Part shown: positions 41,406-49,241 of the stretch, piece by piece | Layout: each line of letters opens with the position of its first letter | How positions within the stretch are numbered: position 1 is the stretch's first letter | NCBI GenBank assembly: GCA_029785615.1 | Contig: JAFLZH010000008.1 | Coordinates: forward strand, 1 to 49,241 | From: Nitrososphaerota archaeon | GTDB taxonomy: Archaea > Thermoproteota > Nitrososphaeria > Nitrososphaerales > Gagatemarchaeaceae | DNA: 49,241 nucleotides | Reading direction: 5' to 3' | Notes under the pieces: model-generated | Database searches by the model: none | What the model was told of the DNA's origin: nothing | The model's input: only the letters and a program-made list of their open reading frames with translations | Program-made: the position numbers and the translations under genes

Positions 41406-42320
41406 TCACGGGAAGATGTCGAGCGGAATCATGGCGCCGACCACCCAGTTGGGCTGGTCGACAACCTCGTGGATCCTCAGGTCCACGGCGACGCTGCACA
41501 GGACGTACGCCTCTTCCTTCGCGAGGCCGTATCTCTCCGTGAGGTGCTCGATCATCCCACGCACGGCCTCCTTGGACGCGGCCATCAGGTCAGGCGCTAT
41601 GCCCGTGGTGACGTAGTACCCCTTCTTCGGCGGCTGCTCTCCCTTCGTGGAATATCGGGGGGAAGAGAGCCCGGTCCCCTTCACGACGTCGAACCTGAAC
41701 CTCGCCTCCCCCGCGCACTCGATGGCGCTTACGCAGACCTCACCGTCTCCCATGGCCGCGTGGAGGTCCCCGGTAGAGAAGAGTGCGCCCTCGACCATGA
41801 CGGGTAGCTCGAGGCGGCTCCCTGCCGTCAGATGCTTGATGTCGAGGTTCCCGCCGTGCCTTCCCGGCGGCATGACCGCGTGCCCCCCTGGTTCCCCGGG
41901 GGCGACACCCATGACCCCGCAGAATGGCCTGAGCGGTATCCTGATCCCCTTCTCGAAGGGTGCGAAGTCCTTGCGGCCGAGGTCCCATTTGTACAGGTAG
42001 GGCCTCTGGAATTCCTCGAGCAGGCCTTCGCCGGGGATTATTGCAGACCAGCCGAAGTCCCCACTCGCGACTTCGAGGACGTCGACAACGAGGGTGTCCC
42101 CCGGCGCGGCTCCAACGACGTATACCGGGCCTGACAGCGGGTAAAGCTTGGACGGGTCGAAGCCGGGCCTTTCCGGCGGGGTGTCCTTCGTCACCTGCCA
42201 GCTACTGACGTCGTTGATGTCGAAGGAGACGTCGTCTCCCGGCTCAATACTAATCACCGGCTTGTGTTCCCTGCTCCACAGATAGTGGAAACTCTCCCTC
42301 CCTATGCGTTGGTTGCCCAC
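41406..42320 (-). CDS. Acetamidase/formamidase family protein
   Basis: GTG at 42320 (GNQRIGRESFHYLWSREHKP) gives 304 residues. Characteristic parts are ISIEPGDDVSFDINDVSSWQ, LSGPVYVVGAAPGDTLVVDVLE, RPFCGVMGVAPGEPG, GRHGGNLDIKHLTAGSRLELPV and LFSTGDLHAAMGDGEVCVSAIE. These match FmdA/AmdA enzymes, which are Zn-dependent and hydrolyse formamide or acetamide to ammonia. The frame extends upstream to 42818, but that part overlaps the primase gene and is not coding. Confidence 0.88.
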   Translation of the reverse strand: MGNQRIGRESFHYLWSREHKPVISIEPGDDVSFDINDVSSWQVTKDTPPERPGFDPSKLYPLSGPVYVVGAAPGDTLVVDVLEVASGDFGWSAIIPGEGLLEEFQRPYLYKWDLGRKDFAPFEKGIRIPLRPFCGVMGVAPGEPGGHAVMPPGRHGGNLDIKHLTAGSRLELPVMVEGALFSTGDLHAAMGDGEVCVSAIECAGEARFRFDVVKGTGLSSPRYSTKGEQPPKKGYYVTTGIAPDLMAASKEAVRGMIEHLTERYGLAKEEAYVLCSVAVDLRIHEVVDQPNWVVGAMIPLDIFP

Positions 42321-42455
42321 GGACGCTCCACAGGCTCTCCCCTCAAAGCTGTTTCGCGGACCGGGGCGCGACTTCGGTCGGGCGCCGCCACCGGACGAGG
42401 CGCGGAGTCCGGCTCCCAGGGGTGGCTCATCCGCGGTGCCGGACGAAGGCCTAGT

Positions 42456-42484
42456 GTTCTTATCTCCCGGGTCTGAGGTGAGAG
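42456..42484 (+). promoter_or_regulatory. TATA-like box and Shine-Dalgarno of priS
   Basis: GTTCTTATCT (42456-42465) is a possible TATA box, and GAGGTGAGAG (42475-42484) is a ribosome-binding site 7 bp before ATG 42492. This gene therefore has a leader, unlike many neighbours. Confidence 0.5.
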
Positions 42485-42491
42485 TCGCAAG

Positions 42492-43577
42492 ATGAACGAG
42501 GCCACGAAGAACTTCCTCAGGTCCGCGTACAAGGAGTTCTACTTCCGCGGGGCGGGTGCCATAGAGTTCCCACGCGAGGTCGGGGCCAGGGAGTTCGGCT
42601 ACATCCCGTTCGGAGGGGGGATGGTCCGCCACCTGTCGTTCAGGAGCGAAGGGGAGGCGGTCGCGGAGATCCTGAAGCAGTCGCCGTCCTCGGTCTACTG
42701 CTCCAACGCCCGCTACGAGAGCCCCGCCAGGCCGATAGATGAGAAGGGGTGGCTCGGAGCCGAGCTGATCTTCGACATCGACGCCACCGACATCCCCACC
42801 ACATGCAAGAGGGGGCACGATCTCTGGTACTGCGAGAAGTGCTTCGCTTCAGGGAAGCTCCCCAGGCCGGCCAAATGCTCGAAGTGCGGCGGGCCCAGCG
42901 CGCAGTTCCATGGGACCTGCGAGACGTGCCTGGGTGCGGCCATGGACCACGCCATGAGGGCGGTTGGCTTCCTCACAGAGGACTTCGGGGTCGACCGGGA
43001 TGCGATTAGCGTGTACTTCTCAGGCAACCGGGGATACCACCTGCACGTCTACGACCCTAGGTTCGATCCGCTGGACCAGCTCGCCCGCGGCGAGATAGCC
43101 GAGTATGTCCGCGGGTCATCTCTTCCTCTCAGCCAGACGATCGCCTCGACTCTCCGGCACAGGACCCAGACCGGCGCCGTCGGCGCGGGGTGGACTAGGC
43201 GCATAACGACGTACACCGACGCGCGCAGGGAGGACTACGACGGCACCCTGCAGAAACTCGTGTCTGAAGCAATCGCGTCCCAGCGTGCCCTCGTGGACTC
43301 TTCGGTGACGACCGACATCCACCGCGTGTTCAGGCTGGCAGGGACGCTGCACGGAACGATGGGGATGTCGAAGATGAAGGTCGTGTCCGTGGACAGGTTC
43401 GACCCCCAGGAAGACCCTTACGTCCTGAGCGCGAAGCCGGTCACCATCGCAGTGTCTTTTTACCCCCAGTTCAGGGCCCGGCACAGGGACTTTGGCCCTT
43501 ACAAGTCTGTCACAGTGGAGCTGCCAACCTACGCGGCAGTACAGATCCTGACGAGAGGCCTGGGAGAGGTGGTCTGA
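42492..43577 (+). CDS. priS: DNA primase small (catalytic) subunit
   Basis: The 361 residues carry the archaeo-eukaryotic primase core: ELIFDIDATDIP with D95 and D97 as metal ligands, a zinc knuckle CKRGHDLWYCEKC plus CSKCGG (about 105-132), and VYFSGNRGYHLHVYD (175-188). The C-terminal RVFRLAGTLHGTMGMSKMKV completes the active site. PriS makes primers with PriL, which is not in this window. The GINS gene follows with no gap. Confidence 0.95.
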   Translation: MNEATKNFLRSAYKEFYFRGAGAIEFPREVGAREFGYIPFGGGMVRHLSFRSEGEAVAEILKQSPSSVYCSNARYESPARPIDEKGWLGAELIFDIDATDIPTTCKRGHDLWYCEKCFASGKLPRPAKCSKCGGPSAQFHGTCETCLGAAMDHAMRAVGFLTEDFGVDRDAISVYFSGNRGYHLHVYDPRFDPLDQLARGEIAEYVRGSSLPLSQTIASTLRHRTQTGAVGAGWTRRITTYTDARREDYDGTLQKLVSEAIASQRALVDSSVTTDIHRVFRLAGTLHGTMGMSKMKVVSVDRFDPQEDPYVLSAKPVTIAVSFYPQFRARHRDFGPYKSVTVELPTYAAVQILTRGLGEVV

Positions 43578-44135
43578 GTGCCTGAGGGGACACTCGAGTA
43601 CCTGAAGCGCAGGCTCGATTCGGAAGCGCTGTCCGAGGTGCTGCTCCCCCTGCCGGCCGATTTCTACTCGGGCATCTCGGGGTACAGCCAGAAGCTGAAA
43701 AGGTCCGTGGGCTCTGGGGCGTCCGACATGGCCGTGCGCCTGGCCGCGGTCCAGGGGAGGCTGATCGAATCAATGGTGAGGCAGCTGCTGCAGCTCCGGA
43801 CGAGGAAGGCCATGAGGCAGAACGCTGTCCTCCAGCTCCTGCCCGAGGAGCGGTACGTGTGCTCCGCCGAGCAGAGGTTCGAGAGGCGGTTCCAGACGCT
43901 CGTCGAGGCAGTCTCGGCTGGTCAGCCATCGTTCGTCGAGTTCGCGCACATGACAGAGAACCAGAGGAGCATCACCGTGAGGTTCGTGAAGCACGTCAAC
44001 GAGTTGGTGGGGCTGGACCTGAGGCGCTACGGCCCCTTCGAGCCGGAGGACGTGGCGTCGATCCCCGCGGCCAGCGCGGACATCCTGATAGCGGGCGGGG
44101 ACGCGATTGAAGTGACGACCAGGGACGACGTCTAG
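43578..44135 (+). CDS. GINS complex subunit (archaeal GINS51-type)
   Basis: GTG at 43578 directly follows the priS stop. The 185 residues have the A-domain helices (EYLKRRLDSEALSEVLLPLPADFYSGISGY, then RLIESMVRQLLQLRTRKAMRQN) and a small C-terminal B domain (YGPFEPEDVASIPAASADILIAGGDAIEV). This order and the priS-gins pairing are typical for archaeal GINS, part of the CMG-like helicase with MCM and GAN/Cdc45. Confidence 0.85.
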   Translation: MPEGTLEYLKRRLDSEALSEVLLPLPADFYSGISGYSQKLKRSVGSGASDMAVRLAAVQGRLIESMVRQLLQLRTRKAMRQNAVLQLLPEERYVCSAEQRFERRFQTLVEAVSAGQPSFVEFAHMTENQRSITVRFVKHVNELVGLDLRRYGPFEPEDVASIPAASADILIAGGDAIEVTTRDDV

Positions 44136-44154
44136 GGAGCGTCTTGCGCGTGGC

Positions 44155-44499
44155 CTAGCTGTACGACCGCCAGGTGTGGCTGCACTTCACGCACCTGTAG
44201 AACTGCGTGGGAGGCTCGTCCCCACTCCTCGTCTGCAGGAACCACCAGAACGCCTCGTTGTGCCCGCACTTCGGGCATTCCATCTTCGTCGTCGGGAGGG
44301 AGTTCAGCTTCTCCTCCTTCTCCCCCACTATCTTGATCTGGGGGGTGTTGGAGAGCTCCTCTTCGGTCTTCTGGACCAGAGCGTTCTCTTCCTTCTTTGA
44401 GTATCCGCAGTTGTCACAGTTGTACGTTACGGAGACTTCCCGGGCCCCCTTCACCTGCTTCAGCTTGAGGCGCGTGCCGCACTTCGGGCAGAATTTCAG
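44155..44499 (-). CDS. tfs: Transcription factor S (TFS), CTG start
   Basis: The 114-residue product would start KFCPKCGTRLKLKQVKG, the first zinc ribbon of TFS/RpoM. The C-terminal ribbon is CPKCGHNEAFWWFLQTRSGDEPPTQFYRCVKC, with the RSGDEP acidic hairpin that stimulates RNA cleavage by RNA polymerase. The only in-frame start that keeps the first ribbon is CTG at 44499, overlapping the rpoL stop (CTGA). Starting at GTG 44454 would remove that ribbon. TFS rescues backtracked polymerase, and coupling to rpoL fits the role. Confidence 0.88.
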   Translation of the reverse strand: MKFCPKCGTRLKLKQVKGAREVSVTYNCDNCGYSKKEENALVQKTEEELSNTPQIKIVGEKEEKLNSLPTTKMECPKCGHNEAFWWFLQTRSGDEPPTQFYRCVKCSHTWRSYS

Positions 44500-44783
44500 C
44501 TCGACCCACCACCGAGGGCCTTCTTCACGTCGTCGTAGAGCTCTTTGGTGGTTTCCATGGCCCTGTCGACGCTGTTGGCGAACGCCTTCTCGGGCTTTAT
44601 CCGCTGGGACCTGACCTTCAGAACGAGCTTCTTGAGGAGTGGGTGGGGAGGGAGGACGCCAGCGAAGGTCACGCTCTTCTCCTCCAGCAGCTCGTGGTGC
44701 ACGATCTCGGCTAACGAGTAGTCTTCCCCGGTGATTTCCACCGTGAGGCCTTTCTCGTCTTCACTCGTGGTCTGGACCTGCAT
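44496..44783 (-). CDS. rpoL: DNA-directed RNA polymerase subunit L
   Basis: The 95 residues show the RpoL/Rpb11 pattern: EITGEDYSLAEIVHHELLEEKSVTFAGVLPPHPLLKKLVLKVRS, followed by the long helix AFANSVDRAMETTKELYDDVKKAL. RpoL dimerises with RpoD in polymerase assembly. TTTAATAAC at about 44818-44810 on this strand is a likely TATA box about 27-35 bp upstream. tfs follows with an overlap. Confidence 0.93.
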   Translation of the reverse strand: MQVQTTSEDEKGLTVEITGEDYSLAEIVHHELLEEKSVTFAGVLPPHPLLKKLVLKVRSQRIKPEKAFANSVDRAMETTKELYDDVKKALGGGSS

Positions 44784-44861
44784 TTTACTTGTCGGGCCGT
44801 CGGACTCTTGTTATTAAACAGATAGCGGTGTCCGTCTCAACCGGCTTGCTTGGGCCCAGGC

Positions 44862-45440
44862 TTACGGCTCGATGGGGGTGTTCCCGAAGTCCCTGGCGAT
44901 CTTCCTCTCCTCCACGTTGCCGCACTCGTCGCACTTCAGCTTGGTCGCGCTCCCCTTGAGAAGCGGCCTGCCGCAGTTCCCGCACAGTGCGGCGACGACT
45001 CCCATGTCTGGCTCGTCTATGGTGAGGTGGATTATCCCGTTAACCAAGCTGAAGACCCGGCATCTGACGATGTCTCCTGGCTTGACCGGGGTGGTCCTTC
45101 TCTCCCCCCTGCCTCCCCCCGACAGCCCCCTCAGTGAGAGCATGCCGGAGAAGTCCTTGTAGGTGGGCTTCCCGTTGAGGAAGAAGACGTGGACGTTGGC
45201 GGAGTTAGCCTGTGACCCCTCGACCTGGCCTGTGACCCAGTCGTCGACCCTGGTCAGCTCGGGCTCGGCAAAAGGCTGGACTGAAATCTCCATGCTCTTC
45301 ATGTCCTTCACCACCGAACCGGCCCTCAGGGCCCTGATCTGCCCGGAGGAGTCGTAGGTGTGCGGGCCGGGGAGGAACTCCTCTGATACAGCAAGCCTGT
45401 CCCCGGGGAAGGCCAGCGGCGTTTTCTTTCGCTCTTTCAT
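44862..45440 (-). CDS. csl4: Exosome complex RNA-binding protein Csl4
   Basis: ATG at 45440 (MKERKKTPLAFPGDRLAVSE) gives 192 residues: an N-terminal domain (FPGDRLAVSEEFLPGPHTYDSSGQIRA), an S1 domain (VKPGDIVRCRVFSLVNGIIHLTI), and a C-terminal zinc ribbon (CGNCGRPL, then LKCDECGNVEERK). Csl4 forms the exosome cap with Rrp4. The start overlaps the dph2 stop (ATGA), a pairing found in many archaea. Confidence 0.93.
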   Translation of the reverse strand: MKERKKTPLAFPGDRLAVSEEFLPGPHTYDSSGQIRALRAGSVVKDMKSMEISVQPFAEPELTRVDDWVTGQVEGSQANSANVHVFFLNGKPTYKDFSGMLSLRGLSGGGRGERRTTPVKPGDIVRCRVFSLVNGIIHLTIDEPDMGVVAALCGNCGRPLLKGSATKLKCDECGNVEERKIARDFGNTPIEP

Positions 45441-46468
45441 CGCTTTATCAGTCCCACCGTGAGTTCGATCCATTTCGCGCGCTCAAGGAACTCCCCCGGT
45501 TCCCTCCCCTCAATAAGTGCGACTAGGGCATCCGCCTGGGGTATGGACAGCACCGGCCTGTCGAAGGTGAACCCATCCACCGATATCCTGGGGCAGGCGG
45601 TCTGGACGAACGCTTCGATTTCTCTGTGAGGGGCCAGCCGCTCTGCTGTGACGTCTCTCATGGCGAGCCTGACCACCTTCCTCCCGCTCATCTCGAGGCG
45701 CTTCGCTATCCAGTTGCTCCTCCCGAGCATCTTCTGCCCCTCCTTCAGCCCCGTGATGACCCCGAACACCCGCGCGTCCCTGGCCTTGTAGACGGCCAGT
45801 ATGGCCCGCTTCCTCCTCTCGTCCGCTGCCGCCTGCATGTCCGTCACCTCGTTCATGTATGGGTCGAGCATGAATGTGGGCTTCCCCATGGCCAGCGCCA
45901 GACCCACGGCATGGAACTCGCTCTCCCCCAGGAAGGCGAAGGCATCCACCTCGTCTCTTATGGGGAAGGGCGTGGAGAAGTCGCACCCGAACACCTGCCC
46001 TTCGAGCATGAGGTTGTTCCCTCTGCCGACCTTCACTTCGAACCCCTTGGCCTCGAGCCTTTCCTTCACAGGGCCGAGCTGGTGGAGGTGCTGGCTGAAG
46101 GTCGCGAGCCCTATCCGCCTGTATGGGGCCAGCCGCTCTGCAGCGGTCTCGACGACGTCCCCGAACTCCACGTCGTCGACCGCGTCGATCAGGTATGTGT
46201 AGTCCCCCACCTCTTCGACCGACGCGTTGTGTCCGATGTGCAGGGCCAGGTCGGCCTGCAGCTTCCCGGCGTCGTCATCGACGGTGTCGCAGATCCCGAA
46301 GCAACTGTCCCCCGACATTATGGCGGTCACCCCATACCTCTCCTTCACGTGCTCCATCAGCTCCTTGGTCTGCCTGAGCAGCCCTCCGGGCGCGTTGACC
46401 AGCACCACCTTCGGCTTCTTTGCCTCGATGATCTCGAACACCTTCCTTTCATCTATCTTGACGGTCAT
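45437..46468 (-). CDS. dph2: Diphthamide biosynthesis enzyme Dph2
   Basis: The 343 residues contain three cysteines placed to hold the 4Fe-4S cluster: C56 in GDSCFGICD, C162 in VFGCDFS and C292 in QTACPRIS. The segment GDYTYLIDAVDDVEFGDVV and the nucleotide-like GLATFSQHLHQLGPVKERL fit the Dph2 three-domain fold. The archaeal homodimer starts diphthamide synthesis on EF2 histidine using a non-classical radical SAM reaction. It is coupled to csl4. Confidence 0.93.
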   Translation of the reverse strand: MTVKIDERKVFEIIEAKKPKVVLVNAPGGLLRQTKELMEHVKERYGVTAIMSGDSCFGICDTVDDDAGKLQADLALHIGHNASVEEVGDYTYLIDAVDDVEFGDVVETAAERLAPYRRIGLATFSQHLHQLGPVKERLEAKGFEVKVGRGNNLMLEGQVFGCDFSTPFPIRDEVDAFAFLGESEFHAVGLALAMGKPTFMLDPYMNEVTDMQAAADERRKRAILAVYKARDARVFGVITGLKEGQKMLGRSNWIAKRLEMSGRKVVRLAMRDVTAERLAPHREIEAFVQTACPRISVDGFTFDRPVLSIPQADALVALIEGREPGEFLERAKWIELTVGLIKR

Positions 46469-46516
46469 AGGAATCTTATCGCAGCCCTGCTTTCTGAGCC
46501 GCTCCCGCGGGGCCAG

Positions 46517-47230
46517 TTATATAGTTGGAGGGGGTTCCGACTGCTTCGTCAGCATCCTCGCTGACACAGCTCCCATCCAGGCGAGCACCGACCCCAGGAA
46601 CAGCCTCTCTGTCAACCCCCCATAGTGCGCGAACAGGCCAGGGACAACGAGGGCGCCGAGGAGCTCGACAGCACAGAGGAAGGCCGACAGATACGCAAGA
46701 GGGACCGCCACCCCCCTCGCACGGGAGAGCTCTCTGTTCCCAGACATCCCGAGCGAAATGTATAGCGCCCCCACCGCGGCTCCGGCGAAGGCGACAACCG
46801 CCAGCAACAGGTGCACGGCCCCGTGCCACGAGACGGGGGTCGGCGGGACGTCAGTCGGGAAGGCCGCCAACAGGAGAGACCCCACGGCCCAGGCCGCGAA
46901 GAAGTAGCCTCCGCGCCTGAAACGGAGGCCTGTAGTGTCGGAGCTGTTCGCAGCGAGAGCCAGGGCGAACAGGAAGCAGAGGGAGAGCACTCCACGGTTG
47001 ACAAAGTTGAGGGTCATGACGTACCCATATGGTCCGACCGCGAGGTCGCTCTCTGCCTGGCTGATGGGGCTGTAGTGCGGCGGGAGAGCCTGTGCGACTG
47101 CGTCCAAGATGACGTAGAGGGCGAGGAGTGCGAGCGTCAGGACGAAGAGGGACCTGGCCCGTCTGGCCTGGGCGGCTTCGTCAGGGACGGCGACCATGCC
47201 TGGAGCCGCCGAGGCGATCATCGGCGGCAT
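46517..47230 (-). CDS. DUF998-family membrane protein
   Basis: The 237 residues have about six membrane helices. Conserved DUF998 features are HYSPISQAESDLAVGPYGYVMTLNF after helix 1, FPTDVPPTPVSWHGAVHLLLAV in the middle, and FLGSVLAWMGAVSARM at the end. The function of the family is not known. It diverges from the MFS gene with about 70 bp between starts. Confidence 0.82.
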   Translation of the reverse strand: MPPMIASAAPGMVAVPDEAAQARRARSLFVLTLALLALYVILDAVAQALPPHYSPISQAESDLAVGPYGYVMTLNFVNRGVLSLCFLFALALAANSSDTTGLRFRRGGYFFAAWAVGSLLLAAFPTDVPPTPVSWHGAVHLLLAVVAFAGAAVGALYISLGMSGNRELSRARGVAVPLAYLSAFLCAVELLGALVVPGLFAHYGGLTERLFLGSVLAWMGAVSARMLTKQSEPPPTI

Positions 47231-47266
47231 TAAGTCCTTCGAAGTTCTTTCGACGGGAGGCCCAGG

Positions 47267-47277
47267 TTCATTTAACC
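47267..47277 (+). promoter_or_regulatory. TATA-like box for the MFS/SET operon
   Basis: TTCATTTAACC lies 22-32 bp upstream of ATG 47299, which fits leaderless transcription and supports this start over the longer frame. Confidence 0.5.
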
Positions 47278-47298
47278 ACGTGGGGCCGAGGTGCCCGG

Positions 47299-48555
47299 AT
47301 GACGGAGCGCGACCGGGGGATTTTCAGCCTATCCAGATCCCTGCTGCTGAACAGGAACGTCAGGGCCATCGCAGTCACGGGCTTGATCTCGGGGGTCTAC
47401 ATCGGGATGCTAAACGTCGCCCTCCAGCTCTTCCCCGGGACCCTCGGGTTCGGCGTGGCGGCTCTCGGGGTGCTCCAGGCCCTGGGCAACAGGTTCTCCG
47501 GGGCGGCGGCCACCTTCGTCCAGCCGCTGGCCGGCCACCACTCCGACCTGCACAGCCGGAAGCAGTCCATCCTCCTCGGCAGCGTCACCACGATTGCCTC
47601 CATGGTCTGCTTCATGGGGGCGGCACTGTCGCGCGACGGATACCTGGTCCTCCTCGCATTCGTCCTGTATGGGGTGTCCGTACTTGGGAGCCCCGCTTCT
47701 CAGGCCATGGTGGCCGAGTCTGTCAACCTGGACCCCCACCAGATGGACGTCGCCTACAGCTTGGTCTTCTTCCTGGGGACGGTGCCGGGGGTTGTCTCCC
47801 CCTACCTGGCGGGGGCGATGGCGGAGACCTACGGCTACCTGCTGATATTCACGGTGGCCGCCCTTCTCGAGTCCGTGGACCTCTACATATACTGGACGAG
47901 GCTCTCGGAGACCAAGCACGTGCTCGCAGCCGAGCCTGGGCAGGGGTCCAGGTTCTCCATGAGGGAAGCGTTCACCTTTCCGCGGTCGTCCTGGGGATAT
48001 TACGGGGCCCTCGCCATGGACGCCTTCGCCTTTGGGATAAGCTCCAACATCATCTACGCCATGGCCGAGGACCAGTTCCACTTCACCGCCTCCGACGTCG
48101 GCCTGCTCGTCGCCGTGTGGTACCTCGCCATGCTCGCTTCCCAATACCCAGCCACGAGGGTCCTGATCAAGATCGGTCCGAAGAGGACCTTGATGGCCTC
48201 GGAGGCGCTGGGGACGGTGCTGATGGCGGGGTGGGCACTCTCCAACTCCCTCCCGGAGTTCGTCGCGTTCTCCGTGGTCTTCGGGGTGTCGGTCACGACA
48301 TGGGTCCCCGGGGTCTCATCGCTCTTAATGACTCACGCCCCGCCCAAGACGCGCGGAGGGGTAGGGGGGAAGGTGGCCGCCTTCAGGGGTCTCGTCGCCT
48401 TCCCTGCGCCCATAATCGGGGGCTTCCTCTACCAATATCTCGGGTATGAAGCCCCCATAATCGCCAGCTTGGTGGGGACAGTAGTCTGCGTCGCCCTGAT
48501 GTTCAAGTATCTGCCGGAACGCCCGACGGCCAGCGCTGAGGGAGGAACGAAGTGA
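47299..48555 (+). CDS. MFS transporter
   Basis: ATG at 47299 (MTERDRGIFSLSRSLLLNRN) gives 418 residues with about 12 membrane helices. The helix 2-3 loop GHHSDLHSRKQSILLGSV is a modified MFS motif A. Helix 5 holds VAYSLVFFLGTVPGVVSPYLAGAMA, and the second half opens PRSSWGYYGALAMDAFAFGIS. The substrate is unknown. It is coupled to the SET-domain gene through a GTGA overlap. Confidence 0.82.
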   Translation: MTERDRGIFSLSRSLLLNRNVRAIAVTGLISGVYIGMLNVALQLFPGTLGFGVAALGVLQALGNRFSGAAATFVQPLAGHHSDLHSRKQSILLGSVTTIASMVCFMGAALSRDGYLVLLAFVLYGVSVLGSPASQAMVAESVNLDPHQMDVAYSLVFFLGTVPGVVSPYLAGAMAETYGYLLIFTVAALLESVDLYIYWTRLSETKHVLAAEPGQGSRFSMREAFTFPRSSWGYYGALAMDAFAFGISSNIIYAMAEDQFHFTASDVGLLVAVWYLAMLASQYPATRVLIKIGPKRTLMASEALGTVLMAGWALSNSLPEFVAFSVVFGVSVTTWVPGVSSLLMTHAPPKTRGGVGGKVAAFRGLVAFPAPIIGGFLYQYLGYEAPIIASLVGTVVCVALMFKYLPERPTASAEGGTK

Positions 48556-49025
48556 CCCCCACCACGGCCCGGACGAGGGTGGGGGACGCCGGGCCGAAGG
48601 GCAGGGGGGTGTTCGCCGCGGGGCGGATCCCTCACTCGACGACCATCACGACCTTCAGGGGAACCCCAAGATGGATCTGGGATATCCCACTGGAAGCTTG
48701 GCCCTACGCTATCCAGGTGGACTACGACAGGTACGTCGTCCCCAGGAGGAAGGGCGTAGGGTGGTACATCAACCACTCCTGTGAACCGAACTGCGTGATG
48801 TCCGGACTATCCATCGTCACGGAGAGAGAGGTAGAGAAGGGGGAGGAGCTAACGTTCGACTACTCCACGGACGTCGACTGGGTCGGTTTCAGGATGGAGT
48901 GCAAGTGCGGGAGCGACCGCTGCAGAGGGACGATAAGGGCGTACAGGTTCCTTCCGAAGGAGCTGAAGCGCAGGTATGGCCGGTCCGTCGCCCCTTTCAT
49001 CCGGAAGAAGTACGTATTATCATAA
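48552..49025 (+). CDS. SET-domain protein, predicted lysine methyltransferase
   Basis: GTG at 48552 overlaps the MFS stop. The 157 residues make a compact SET domain: GPKGRGVFAAGRIPHSTTITTF, the knot NHSCEPNC at 74-81, EKGEELTFDYS (96-105) with the catalytic Tyr, and a post-SET motif CKCGSDRCRG (117-126), which would hold zinc with an upstream Cys. SET proteins methylate lysines on histones or other proteins with SAM. A few archaeal ones act on chromatin proteins such as Cren7 or Alba-like factors; the target here is open. Confidence 0.87.
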   Translation: MTPTTARTRVGDAGPKGRGVFAAGRIPHSTTITTFRGTPRWIWDIPLEAWPYAIQVDYDRYVVPRRKGVGWYINHSCEPNCVMSGLSIVTEREVEKGEELTFDYSTDVDWVGFRMECKCGSDRCRGTIRAYRFLPKELKRRYGRSVAPFIRKKYVLS

Positions 49026-49085
49026 TTCGAGGGCGCCTCGGCCTCGCGAGGGGTGCGGGGCAGGCGGCCACCCCTTCGTCCAAGC

Positions 49086-49241
49086 CTAGCCGGCAACAGG
49101 GCCTTTGTCTGCTGCCGGCTTCGGTATCAAGAAGGCGCCCGCAGCCGAGGCCACCGCCAGTAGGGCCATGTATTCGAAAGAGAGGCCAAGCCTGTTGTAG
49201 TTGTTGAAAATGAGCGCATAGATTAGCAGAGGGCCCACGGC
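49086..49241 (-). CDS. Membrane protein, C-terminal part only
   Basis: The frame enters from the right edge and ends at TAG 49086, covering 51 residues. It reads GPLLIYALIFNNYNRLGLSF, then a membrane helix YMALLAVASAAGAFLIP and a short polar tail KPAADKGPVAG. It looks like the last two helices of a transporter such as an MFS protein, but too little is present to assign a family. Confidence 0.5.
   Translation of the reverse strand, partial: AVGPLLIYALIFNNYNRLGLSFEYMALLAVASAAGAFLIPKPAADKGPVAG

Noticed and set aside
41530-42818. Longer version of the acetamidase frame
   Set aside because: The part beyond 42320 overlaps the primase gene and lacks family sequence; GTG 42320 gives the usual length.
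1-49241. CRISPR arrays, tRNA or rRNA genes, insertion sequences
   Set aside because: No regularly spaced direct repeats with spacers, no recognisable tRNA T-loop/acceptor pattern, no rRNA, and no transposase frame were seen.

Overview
The window is from a high-GC archaeon. It encodes PCNA, the small primase subunit, GINS, aIF2-alpha, Nop10, ribosomal proteins S27e and L44e, RNA polymerase subunit L, transcription factor S, exosome Csl4, Dph2, the oligosaccharyltransferase AglB and the F420 enzyme CofE. Many genes have a TATA-like box about 25 to 30 bp upstream of the start codon and no leader, which is archaeal. The gene set and bacterial-style metabolic genes suggest the Nitrososphaeria/Thermoproteota side of the archaea. 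That placement is an inference, because no rRNA gene is present.

Layout. (1) 1-6.5 kb: a partial unknown gene, then a minus-strand overlapping three-gene operon: membrane-anchored HerA-type ATPase, a protein with a disordered N-terminus and a C-terminal PD-(D/E)XK nuclease domain, and an unknown 199-aa protein. A winged-helix protein and a two-TM protein follow. (2) 6.6-15.3 kb: an accessory region of visibly lower GC built of small modules: three toxin-antitoxin pairs, two GNAT acetyltransferases, two SAM methyltransferases, membrane and beta-helix proteins, a nucleotidyltransferase remnant and a frameshifted nuclease. Nine clear copies of one 35-55 bp element, plus one doubtful copy, separate the modules. 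All lie in the same orientation whichever way the genes point, and the element carries a GGAGG-ATG unit. This resembles an integron-like gene-cassette array with an unusual boundary repeat and is the most interesting part of the window. (3) 15.5-26 kb: mostly small-molecule enzymes and transporters: VOC proteins, a phosphate-type MFS symporter, a P-loop kinase, an MFS exporter, DUF1801, SRPBCC, rhomboid, methyltransferase, aldo/keto reductase and PoxB. (4) 26-32 kb: topoisomerase IA with two small zinc proteins and a membrane protein, CofE, and GcvT-GcvH. (5) 32-49 kb: AglB and compact information-processing operons (aIF2-alpha/Nop10, S27e/L44e, PCNA, PriS/GINS, RpoL/TFS, Csl4/Dph2). Between them lie an amidase, a rhodanese facing a GcvH-like/TusA-like fusion, a cupin, an acetamidase-type enzyme, a DUF998 protein, an MFS transporter coupled to a SET-domain methyltransferase, and a partial membrane protein.

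Working together: the HerA ATPase and nuclease are translationally coupled and probably act in one DNA-processing or defence complex. A degraded relative of the same nuclease domain sits in the cassette region. GcvT and GcvH are two parts of the glycine cleavage system; the P and L proteins are not here. The rhodanese and the GcvH/TusA fusion may share a sulfur-transfer route. Replication, transcription and translation genes are paired by overlaps, including a transcription factor S gene whose only plausible start is CTG.
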